Shown here: piece after piece, positions 1-9,003 of the stretch | Position numbering within the stretch: the first letter of the stretch is position 1 | How the letters are laid out: each line of letters begins with the position of its first letter | From: Aquatica leii | Lineage: Eukaryota; Arthropoda; Insecta; Coleoptera; Lampyridae | Length of the DNA stretch: 64,000 bases | Direction: 5' to 3' | NCBI GenBank assembly: GCA_035610365.1 | Contig: CM069432.1 | Location: forward strand, 260,087,177-260,151,176 | Made by a program: the position numbers and the translations under genes | The notes under the pieces: generated by a model | Told to the model about the DNA's origin: nothing | The model's input: the letters and a program-made list of their open reading frames with translations, nothing else | Databases searched by the model: none

Positions 1-681
1 TGTGTGCAACAGCATTCGATAATCGGGTTTTTATGTCTAATTTCTTTTAGAATTAACTAAGAAGCTTTTGTGTGTCATTGTGTTTGATTGAGATTTGCTA
101 TTTATAAATATTCCAGATCGACTCAACGAGGAAAACGTTTTACTGGATTGTTGGGTAAGTTTTATTTAATTACTTTGTCGTTGTCAGGAAAGTCTCTCAC
201 GGAATTTTGCTTGTTTTAACTTACGCAATTACAATAATTGTTTAAATACCATTCAGATATTTTTATTAATTATTTTGTGTATCGCATGCTGTGAACCATA
301 GATATTTGTCATGTAATTTTCTTCGCTATCGACACCCTATGTGTAAACCTATGTATTATGTGTTACCGATACTTCCGGCATTTATGGATTGAATAATGTA
401 CTACAAAATTTTTGGTTCTCGTTGCTAATACCTAATCTTTCGTTATTAAATTAAAGTTGTTATACATACTTATCTTTTTCTTTTTTTGGTTACACGAAAA
501 CTAGTGTAACAAGGATTACGGACCTGATTTCGTTACAAGCTTGGACCTTCTGTCTTGATCGAAACAGAAGTTTTACTTAGAAAGATCTGGCGCCCTTTAA
601 ATTTTATTTTTTTGAACCTCCCCTATCTCCGACTTGTGTGAGTTGGACGTGCAAGATTCGTAAGACCTAGAACTTGTAACA
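1..681 (+). mobile_element. 3' part of a long gypsy-like LTR, cut by the window edge
   Basis: This is a diverged relative of the two solo LTRs at 2235-3708 and 4605-6019. It shares their block near TTTGATTGAGATTTGC, the GAGGAAAACGTTTT block, the CTGGCGCCC motif near position 590 and the same terminus, CTTGTAACA, at 673-681. Only the 3' part is present because the element starts outside the window. No coding sequence is visible. The family is called gypsy-like from the TG..CA ends and the 4-bp target duplications of its relatives; no pol sequence supports this here. It is an old fossil copy. Confidence 0.6.
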
Positions 682-714
682 AATCTACTAGATGAAGTTT
701 CTATGAAATATTAA

Positions 715-1290
715 ATCCAGCATTTATTAAAGCATTATCCTTCAAGAATATAAAACAAGCATTTAGAAAATTTCGAATTGTTCCCTTCAATAAAAATGCC
801 ATTCTAGAAGAAATTATAGCTTCCTCAAGACTAACAGGAATTGCAGTTTCTGATCAACCTGTCACGGATGAGATTGCTGTTAATAATCCTATAACCCAAG
901 TAGCTGTTAACAAGTTCCTAGAAGTACTATCATCAGCAACTCCAAGTAACTCCAAACAGGAAGAAGATAGACTCAAGTGCTAAATGCCTAACCCGACTTC
1001 AGAACCAGGATCAACAAATTTACAGCAAGATTTGGAGAAACGGAGATGTTAGAAAACACATGAAAGGAAGAATGCAAAAGTAAGTCATTCAATTAAACGC
1101 TCTAAAAAGAAACATGATTGGGAACGTGGTGTTTGTGAAAAAAGTTTTAACGAGTAAAACAAAAAATGAGGCACAGTGGATACGATGTTTTTTTTGTTGT
1201 GTTCTATATCACCTAACTTAGTCGCACGCAAACGATATGAATATGAAGTTTTTGTGTGTGACTGCGGTGTTCCGTATCGGATTCGTAATA
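715..1290 (+). pseudogene. Degraded pogo/Tigger-type transposase C-terminus
   Basis: Translated pieces read like the end of a pogo-type DDE transposase. One piece, NIKQAFRKFRIVPFNKNAI, matches the usual segment in which a short helix is followed by 'G(I/L)YPFN'. A Ser/Glu-rich linker follows. Further on, pieces around 1150-1260 resemble the C-terminal zinc-binding tail of insect Tigger proteins (a W-x-x-C, F-C, Y-H and C-D-C pattern). The frame changes at least twice and stops are present, so it is dead. The catalytic core is absent, probably lost upstream or separated by the LTR at 1-681. It is assigned by pattern only. Confidence 0.5.
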
Positions 1291-1394
1291 AATAATTTTC
1301 TTAGTTTGTATAGAAAGTTAAAAAAAAAACAAAAAATGAGTCAGTTATGTAGGTTCGTACGATTCAAACTGTTATCTGGTTACGTGCGGTAATT

Positions 1395-1944
1395 ATGAAG
1401 CTAAACGTGTCTTACCCGGCAACGCGATATCAGAAGCTGTTCAAAGTGGTAGACGAACATAATATTCGTATGTTTTACGAAAAACGTATGGATGCTGAAT
1501 TAGCAAATCTTTTAAAGGATGAATGGAAGGGGGCAACGATAAGCAAGGGCTTCCGATGAAACAAGGTGTTCTTACTAATGGGCGTGTACAATTACTCTTA
1601 TCTAAGGGGCATTCGTGCTATAGACCACGTCGTACTGCTGAACGAAAGAGGAAATCTGTTCTAGGTTGTATTGTAGATGGTAATTTAAGTGTGTTGGTTT
1701 TGGTTAGTGCCTCGCAGACTTGGACCTAAAAGAACATCTCGTATACGTAAATTGTTCAATTTAACCAAGAATGATCATGATTTTCAGTACCTATTTTGTT
1801 AAACGTTCACTACCCCAGAAAGATGAAAAGAAACAAAAATGCAAGGCACCTAAGATTCAAAGGTTAATGACACCAACTGTACTCCAGAGAAAACGTCATC
1901 GTTTAGCTTTGAAAAAGAAGCGTTGTATCAAACTTAAAGAACAA
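1395..1944 (+). pseudogene. RpS6: Processed pseudogene of ribosomal protein S6
   Basis: The frames give unmistakable RPS6 blocks in order. These are [10 protein letters not shown] with [18 protein letters not shown], then [56 protein letters not shown], and [23 protein letters not shown]6 is a component of the small ribosomal subunit. Codons from the initiator to about residue 215 of the usual 249 run without introns. About 7 codons are missing near 1520 and about 20 near 1708, and the frame shifts at least twice, so no full protein can be made. The lack of introns points to a retrocopy. The 3' end stops inside the coding region and passes directly into the LINE that begins at about 1957. Confidence 0.88.
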
Positions 1945-1956
1945 GGTGATACTAAA

Positions 1957-2228
1957 ATGGCGCCAACTAACACAGACGTATCTGGAGGTACGGATAAAAT
2001 AATCTGTAAATTATGCCACCGAAGTGCCATAACCAATATTGTAAAGTGCATAAACTGTGATAATGTGCTACACAAATATTGTTGTGAAATAAAAAGGTTT
2101 AACTACATCAAGAAATACTATTAAATGCTGTGAAAGTGATAACGCGTTTGTAGACTCAAAAACCAGTAAGACAAGCATGGACAATTTGAATACAAATATT
2201 AAGTACATGGAACAAGAAATTTACTTTC
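1957..2228 (+). pseudogene. LINE ORF1, N-terminal part with a Cys/His finger
   Basis: The reading starts [13 protein letters not shown] and contains IICKLC..VKCINC..LHKYCC, a PHD-like zinc-binding pattern. ORF1 proteins of CR1/Jockey-type LINEs often carry such a finger before a coiled coil, and here the following residues (MDNLNTNIKYMEQEI) look like the start of one. The frame shifts after the finger. The TTAA at 2229-2232 ends this part, where the piggyBac element has inserted. ORF1 protein would bind the LINE RNA; this copy is broken. Confidence 0.55.
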
Positions 2229-2234
2229 TTAACC

Positions 2235-3708
2235 TGTTACGGACGAAATTTTTATTACGTACGACTGTGTATATTGACTTGAAATTAGATTCCGGTTTTG
2301 ACGCCCTCTACCGATCTTTTTCTCGTGGTTGTCATTTTTGGCGAAAAATCGTGATGCTGTCAATTACATAAAATGGTCTGGACGTTTTGAGTAATTTCTT
2401 TTTCCAATACCATCCGGAATAATGGAAATTCAATTGTAATTACATTAAGTATATAAAATATTTGAGGCGTCACAGGGTAAGATAATTGCTGTCGTTTATT
2501 AAAATTCGTTCGTAATTCCTTTTGCATTTAACAGCCATTTTTCATCCACTTCGAGCACATGTACGTTTTCGATAAAGGGGATGGTGAATAGTAATTCTTA
2601 CTAAGAAATCACGTTACCGCACACATACGCTTTCGGAAGGCGGTTTCTACGCCACGAAAATGAGGTCTCGATAAGCCTTACCGTGGGAGATGTTATTACC
2701 TGTGGATTACTCGATTGGGTTATCAACCACCTGTTTTGAATTGCTACTTGCATCGTTCGATACCTTGGGGTTCTGTATAATGTTTAAGGAAGAAGTCGAA
2801 TGTGTTATCAGCCACCTGTGTTAAGATTATTTCTTACAGTGCACGATACAACGGGTTTTTATATGCCAGTTGCTTATTTATTAATACTATCTTTTGTAGC
2901 TTTTGTTCTGTGTGAACTCGATTGTGATCCGATTTGCTTTTCACTATTTATTACAGGCCACTGACGAGAAAACGTTTTCTACGTGCAAGTGGAAGCTGGA
3001 TGTTAGGGTGAGTTACTTGTTTGACTTTTATATCGAGATTACCAAAGTTATTCACAGAATTATATTTAAATGTTAATGATCGTAACTGCGTTATTGCTTA
3101 TATACCAATAAGGTAATTTTTAAACATTTCATAATTGTATCGCATGCTGTGAGGGAAAACCTAGTTATTCTGGGACTGTCGATGCTGTCCTCTTCGACAT
3201 AATTTTCATATGTAATGTGTGTTGCCGGTACTACAGGCATTTACGTACAGGAATTGTGATATAATCTAATAAATTTTAAGTGAATACTAAATCAGAATCT
3301 CCTCTAATTGCGAATGCAGATTGTTAGTCATTTTAGTAATTAGCACGCTGTGATATTGGTTAATTATATGTAAGAATCTTGTAAGTACGGATTCATATAT
3401 TCTTGTTAAGGTAGGCCATTCACTTCTTAAAGTGATTAAAATCGTTAAGCTATCTTGTTAGTTTTTCTCTCCTGTGGTTACTGTTATCTACGAACTAATT
3501 TTGGGCTACTCGAACAGCCGAGTATAAGGATTACGAACCTTCGATTGAGTTACAAGTTTAGACCGTTCTGTCGTGAGCGAGACAGAAGCGTTACTTTGGA
3601 TCAGCTCTGGCGCCCTTAAACATATTTTCTGTATTTAATGTGGACCTCCCCACCTCCGACTATTGTGAGTTGGCCGTGCAAGGTTCGTAAAACCAAAAGC
3701 TTGTAAGA
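2235..3708 (+). mobile_element. Solo LTR, gypsy-like family with long LTR (copy 1)
   Basis: The copy starts TGTTACGG and ends TGTAAGA, and it is flanked by the 4-bp repeat AACC (2231-2234 and 3709-3712). It is about 1.47 kb long and matches 4605-6019 along its whole length, including the CTCTGGCGCCC motif and the ACTCGATTGTGATCCG block. There is no internal coding sequence, so it is best read as a solo LTR left after recombination between two LTRs. It lies at the extreme left edge of the piggyBac element. It is a fossil. Confidence 0.7.
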
Positions 3709-3830
3709 AACCCTTTCCTTACTAGTGGTATCAGAATGAAACTACCCAAACTAGCGCGTTTTTCTATTTTCCTGGTGGTGGTATAACGAAACCGCAAAGT
3801 CGTCCAGTAAAGGATTGCTAAGAAAACGAT

Positions 3831-6190
3831 TTGGACAAATTCCACTCAAAATTGTATTCGACAAAAAAAATATTTTACGAAGAAACGGGTCCGAATATAC
3901 TCCATGATTTAAAAACGCCAACAGACGTGTTTTTACATATTTTTTTCCTTATAATCTTGTACAAAAAATTGCATTTCTGTGCTTCACAAAAAACAGGAGG
4001 TAATGCTAATTATTTTACTGTCACTACATCTAAAGTAATTAAAGTTGTTTTTGGAATAAACATTTTGATGGGCATAAAAAAATTACCGAGGTATTGTGAT
4101 TACTGGTCCTCCAAACCGAAATTGAGAGATCACTCCATTAGTTCCGCGATGTCAAGAGATCGTTTTGCGTGGCTTTTAGCCCACATTCATTTGTGTGACA
4201 ATTCAATAATACCAGCTAGAGGCTCTTCAAATTTTGATAAGTTATATAAATTACGTATTCTACTAAATGCTCTCTCTGAAAATTTTTCTGCTTGCTTTAT
4301 GCCTTCCCAGAATCAATCTATTGATGAATCAATGATTCGATTCAAAAGTCGAAGTAGAATAAAACAGTATATGCCAGCAAAGCCTATCAAACGAGGCTAC
4401 AAAGTCTGGATAAAGGCCGATTCAACTGTATATGTATGCCAATTTCAATTGTATACAGAAAAAATAGAAGTTTAGTCGGGAAAGGTCATCACGTTTATTT
4501 CGACAATTATTATTTTAATTCTGTGCAACTTCAAAAAGACCTACAAACTGAAATGATTTATGCATGCGGTACTTTAAGGAAAAGCCGCAAAAATTTCCGC
4601 AATGTGTTACGTACGAAATTTTCATTACGGAATACCCTGTAGATAAATTACAATTAGATTCGGGTTTTGACGCCCTCTACCGATCCTTTCTCGTGACTGT
4701 CATTCGACGAAGTAATCGTGAAGCTGTCAACTACAGTAACGGGCCGGTGCCGAGGTTTTCGATTTGATTCTTAAATTTTTAAGAACATCACGTGTGATGA
4801 ACATAAATTTATAAAGCGAGTGAGAATTTATTACCATTCTTTCGGCACGGGCCGGTTCCGACCACGTTGTCCGCCATCGTGGATTTCAAGCAGCAATTAG
4901 GATGCATAAGTACCATTAATGAATAATACTACCGAGCATATAAGCTGTTGTGAGGGCCTGCTATTTAAGTAACATCGGGGTCTCGTCGAACGCTGTGTCG
5001 GGGATGCTGATTTGGGATTAGAAGTAGATTGTGTTATCAGCCACCTGTTCTGAATTGCTACTTACATCGTTTGATACACTGGGGTTCTATATAATGCTTA
5101 ATGAAGAAGTCGAATGTGTTATCAGCCACCTGTGTTAAGATTATTTCTTACAGTACACGATACAACGGGTTTTTATATGCCATTTAATTATTTATTAATA
5201 CTATTTTTTTAGCTTTTGTTCTGTGTGAACTCGATTGTGATCCGATTTGCTTTTCACTATTTATTACAGGCCACTGACGAGAAAACGTTTTCTACGTGTA
5301 AGTGGAAACTGGACTTTGGGGTGAGTTACTTGTTTGACTTTTATATCGAGATCACCAAAGTTATTCACAGAATTATATTTAGTGTTAATGATCGTAACTA
5401 CGTTATTGCTTATATACCAATAAGGTAATCTTAAACATTTCATAATTGTATCGCATGCTGTGAGGGAAAACATATTTATTCTGGGACTTTCGGTGCTGTC
5501 CTTTTCGACATAATTTTCATATGTAGTGTGTGTTGCCGATACTACAGGCATTTACGTACGAGAATTGTGATATAATATAGTAAATTTTATGTGAATACTA
5601 AATCAAAATCTCCTCTACTTGTGAATGCAGATTGTTAGTCACTTTAGTAGTTAGCAAGCTGTGATATTTGTTAATTATATTTAAGAATCTTACAAGTACG
5701 GATTCATATATTCTTGTTAATGTTTGCCATTCACGTCTTAAAGTGATTAAAATCGTTAAGCTCTCTTGTTAGTTTTCTCTCTCCTGTGGTTATTGTTATC
5801 TACGAACTAATTTTGGGCTACTCGAACAGCCGAGTATAAGGATTACGAACCTTCAATTGAGTCGCAAGTTTAGACCGTCTGTCGTGAGCGAGACAGAATT
5901 GTTACTTTGGTTCAGCTCTGGCGCCCTTAAACATATTTTCTGTATTTTCAGTGGACTTCCCCACCTCCGACTATTGTGAGTTGGCCGTGCAAGGTTCGTA
6001 AAACCAAAAGCTTGTAACAACTGATATCAAAGAAGACCGAGAACCGAACAGAGGAGAGTGTGAATGTCGGGTTAGCAGAGATTGTCTTGTCTTTATGAAA
6101 TGAAAAGATCGCAAGGCGGTGTACTTTCTAGGTCACAATCCATCAGAAACGGGAACTACACACCGAAAACGAAGAGTTTTTAAAATTTTG
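3831..6190 (+). pseudogene. piggyBac transposase (DDE_Tnp_1_7), interrupted
   Basis: The first part (3831-4600) contains NILMGIKKLPRYCDYWSS, MSRDRFAWLLAHIHLCD, IDESMIRFKSRSRIKQYMPA and KRGYKVWIKAD, all diagnostic of the piggyBac transposase core around the first catalytic Asp. After a frame change come GKGHHVYFDNYY, which holds the second conserved Asp, and ACGTLRKSRK. The LTR at 4605-6019 lies between this and the next part at 6060-6180, where KDRKAVYFLGHNPS matches the downstream 'W.D.R.V..LST' segment. The C-terminal cysteine domain is not seen. The enzyme normally cuts and pastes DNA at TTAA; this copy is truncated, frameshifted and dead. Confidence 0.75.
4605..6019 (+). mobile_element. 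Solo LTR, gypsy-like family with long LTR (copy 2)
   Basis: The copy starts TGTTACGT and ends TTGTAACA, and it is flanked by AATG (4601-4604) and ACTG (6020-6023), a 4-bp duplication with one difference. It aligns with 2235-3708 over the full length with scattered differences. It sits inside the piggyBac transposase gene. The two copies are separate insertions, because each has its own flanking repeat and the sequence between them belongs to piggyBac. Confidence 0.7.
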
Positions 6191-6234
6191 CCTAATAATT
6201 AAAAAAAACAATGTTGCCGGAAACAAAGGGTTAA

Positions 6235-7100
6235 ACAATTCTAGATAAAATACAGATAATCTAAGACAAGGAAGAAATTATTAATTTACAACAAGAAATT
6301 ATAAAGAAAACGAAAACAGATTACGTTACGCCGTCTATCAGTAACTTAAGAAAGAATAACAAACTGGAAACTGATAAACCAACTAAACCTAAAACAAAAC
6401 TAATAGCGACATCTAGACAAGTAAACACAAAACAAATAAATTCTTCTTCTCCCATTTCCACACAGATGTCAGATACCAAATTAGAAAACAATAATTTAAA
6501 CGAATTAGAATTACTCGATCTTCAATATCCTTCTGCTGATAACTATATGAATCAAAATCACAAAAAAAAATTGCTTGGACTACTGTAAATAAAAATCAAT
6601 CAAAACAGAAACCCGATAGAAAGAATATAATAGGTAAAGCAAAATCTACGGAATAATAATAATAATAAATGTGTTTATTGTGTTCACAAAGTTACACAAA
6701 AGGGTAGTGTTCGACTTAAAAGCCGTTCTTCCACACTCCCTTATTAACTTAGGAGAGGAAAAAAAACTATCAAAAAACTAACCATCGTAACTAAGAAATC
6801 GTTTCTATAAGTTTCTCGATTACATACAAAAACAAAAACAGACGATGTCACAAATTATTTAACACAATACTTTCCATAAGCAAAATGTGACCAAATGCAA
6901 TCAAAGTATCCAGATCATTATAGATCTTTTAAAGTGATCATTTTTTCTACAAACTTAAATGCAGCGTTAGATGAACAAAAGTGGCCTTGCGGAACTTACG
7001 TTACGCGATATTTTTTTCCCAAAAAACCACAGAATGTAATAACCAAGTGACAAAGTGTAAACTATAAACACATTATAAATAACACAAATGTACACAAGTT
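6235..7100 (+). pseudogene. LINE ORF1, remainder after the piggyBac insertion
   Basis: The sequence continues the coiled, Lys/Gln-rich ORF1. Near 6890-7020 it reads YPDHYRSFKVIIF and then EQKWPCGTYVTRYF, the conserved C-terminal motif pair of CR1/Jockey ORF1 proteins (Y-x-S-F-K-V ... W-P-x-G-V-x-V-R-x-F). A small minus-strand retroposon with a TTA-repeat tail interrupts it at about 6648-6845. Frame breaks are present. It is assigned by motif and by its position ahead of the endonuclease. Confidence 0.5.
6648..6845 (-). mobile_element. Small tailed retroposon (SINE or LINE 3' end)
   Basis: On the minus strand the segment ends with the 3' tail ACACATTTATTATTATTATT, a microsatellite-like tail typical of SINEs and of some LINEs. 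The body before it (about 180 bp) has no coding sequence and no clear tRNA promoter boxes. It interrupts the ORF1 part of the LINE between a lysine-rich stretch and TKTDDVTNYLTQYFP. Its family is not recognised. Confidence 0.4.
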
Positions 7101-7129
7101 AAAAAGACAATCTACAGAAAATGACAACT

Positions 7130-8757
7130 CTAAAAAACACACAAAAATTCTTCATGTAAATACGCAGTCTGTGAGAAATAAAACAAATGCAATGGAGGCA
7201 TACCTTTGGGACAATGATATACCAATTATCTGCTTGACAGAACACTAGTTAAAAACAGACGAAGTCGAGTTTTTAAAAATTTGTAATTGTGTCGTGGCAT
7301 CGTCATTTTCACGTAGTATCTTCGAGGAAGAAAATTTTTTAATTTTAATTAAACCACTTTTAAATTTCAGATGTTTAAAAAATATTGTAAATTGTCTAAT
7401 GAAAAAGATTGTGAGTTATCTGGCATTTATGTAATATCATTAAATGTAGTAGTTTTATCTGTTTCTGGCAATTTTTCTTGTTTTTCAGCTAAAATTGAGC
7501 AAGTTTTAAATTCCTTAAAAACAAAAATGTCATAATGGCTGGTGACTTCAATATTTTATTTGGAAGTAAGAATGCGTTGTTTTGTGATTTACTTGCTACA
7601 TACAATATGAAAAAAATAGTAAACTCCGCAACTAGAGGAAAAAACTGTATAGACTTAAACTTGAATACAAAGGTAAGTTTTTCACTGTCAGTGGAAACAA
7701 ACCTATCCGATCATCATGGACAAATTTTATATTTTTTCCCTCCCACGACAGATAATAATAAACAAAAATTGATTAGTAAAGTATGTGGTCCAATAATTTT
7801 AGTTGATGTAAATATACTTTTTAAGGAAATTTTTACACTTTCTTCGAATTTTATTGAGTACAATAATATATCAGCGGTTCAAAAATTTGACAGTTTTGTA
7901 AAAATTTTACACAATACTTTCTTAAATGCCTTTGAATATAATGATTCGCTAATTAAAAATTGGAATTCATCAATAAAAACAATGTGGGAAATTATTAACG
8001 ACAAGGAAAAAACAAAATTGAATTAATGAACCACACATTTTTTTCAAACGATTTTAACAACTAGCAGCAATATAGCAGAAAACCTCGTCAAAAACGTTGG
8101 CTAAAAACAGACAAAGTCGAGTTTTTAAAAATTAATTATGTCGTGGCATCGTCAGTTTTAGGTAGTATCCTCAAGGGAGGAGGATCTTTCACTTTAATTA
8201 TATTTTATATTTTTTACCTCCCACAACAGATAATAATAAACAAAAATTATTTAGTAAAGTTTGTCGTCCAATAATTTTAGTTGGTGTAAATGGTGTAATG
8301 GTGTTAAGAAAATTTCTACACTTTCTTGCGATTTTATTGAGTACAATAATATATCAGCGGTTCAAAAATTTGACAATTTTGTAAAAGTTTTCCACAATGC
8401 GTTCTTAAATGCGTTTCCTAATAAAACTTAAAAATCTAAACCAAATTTTACATATAATTATAATTGCTTCAATAATGATCTTAAGAATATGAGAGATCAG
8501 TTACTTTTTTACATGAAACAACTAAGTTGTACCCAAGAAATTCGAATTCATCAATAAAAATAATGTGGGAAATTATTAACGACAAGAGAAAAAACAAAAT
8601 TGAATTAATGAACCACATATTTTCTTCAGACGATTTTAACAACTTTTTTGTAAATATAGCAGAAAACCTAGTCAAAAACGTTGATAGCTTTGATATTTTT
8701 GACAGTCCAATAAACAACACAAGGATTGACGCTGAATTGAGTTTTCAATTTGAACCA
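7130..8757 (+). pseudogene. LINE ORF2, endonuclease domain
   Basis: The reading KILHVNTQSVRNKTNAMEAY with DIPIICLTEH is the N-terminal block of the apurinic-type endonuclease of non-LTR retrotransposons (conserved Asn, then Glu in TEH). Further on, MAGDFNILF (conserved GDFN) at 7535 and NLSDHHGQI (conserved S-D-H) at 7700 mark its end. The domain nicks target DNA to prime reverse transcription. Stops and frameshifts are frequent, and a stretch is duplicated (see 8095-8680). The connection to the reverse transcriptase has been broken by the Penelope insertion at 8773. Confidence 0.7.
8095..8680 (+). repeat. Partial internal duplication of the LINE endonuclease region
   Basis: The stretch beginning AAAAACAGACAAAGTCGAG at about 8104 repeats the one at about 7250. 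The segment near 8340-8440 repeats 7858-7935, and 8545-8680 repeats 7968-8090, which includes GAACCACA and the ATATAGCAGAAAACCT block. The second copy lacks the GDFN segment, so it is a duplication followed by a deletion. It carries no new function. Confidence 0.6.
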
Positions 8758-8871
8758 ACAACATTTAATATTAATATAGTTAAAGTAATCCATCTCTCTA
8801 AGTGGAGAAATTGTAATAAAATATGATATTTTCTTAAAGTCAATCCACAGTTATATTTTATTATAAAACTA

Positions 8872-8900
8872 GTTTCAACAATTTAAATTGTCATCATCAG
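8872..8900 (-). ncRNA. Candidate hammerhead-ribozyme core in the Penelope terminal repeat
   Basis: The minus strand reads CTGATGATGACAATTTAAAT followed by TGTTGAAAC. It contains the hammerhead core pieces CUGAUGA and GAAAC, separated by a self-complementary stem (ACAATTTAAATTGT). Hammerhead ribozymes are known in the terminal repeats of Penelope-like elements, and this one sits beside the inverted end of such an element. Stem III and the cleavage triplet are not clearly formed, and there is one extra base after CUGAUGA, so activity is doubtful. Confidence 0.4.
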
Positions 8901-9003
8901 TTACACTAAAAAGCAAATGAATTAACAAAAATAATTAAATATTTAAAAGAGCTTACACATTATATCAAATTATAAAATTGAACGACAAACGTCAACAAAT
9001 TAA

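Larger units (their letters stand above)
2233..6230 (+). mobile_element. piggyBac-type DNA transposon carrying two solo LTRs
   Basis: Both ends are flanked by TTAA (2229-2232 and 6231-6234), the invariant piggyBac target duplication. The right end reads ATGTTGCCGGAAACAAAGGG, a typical piggyBac terminus ending in GGG next to TTAA. Just inside the left end an LTR (2235-3708) has landed, leaving only CC before it; CCCTTTCC resumes at 3711. A second LTR (4605-6019) splits the transposase gene. Removing both LTRs would leave an element of about 1.1 kb, so internal sequence has also been lost. The element interrupts ORF1 of the LINE and is therefore younger than it. Confidence 0.8.

Noticed and set aside
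1523-2124. A working RPS6 gene
   Set aside because: Codons are missing, frames shift and the C-terminus is replaced by LINE sequence; the copy has no introns.
2235-6019. The two 1.4-kb repeats as the paired LTRs of a single retrovirus-like element
   Set aside because: Each copy has its own 4-bp flanking repeat, and the sequence between them encodes piggyBac transposase, not gag or pol.
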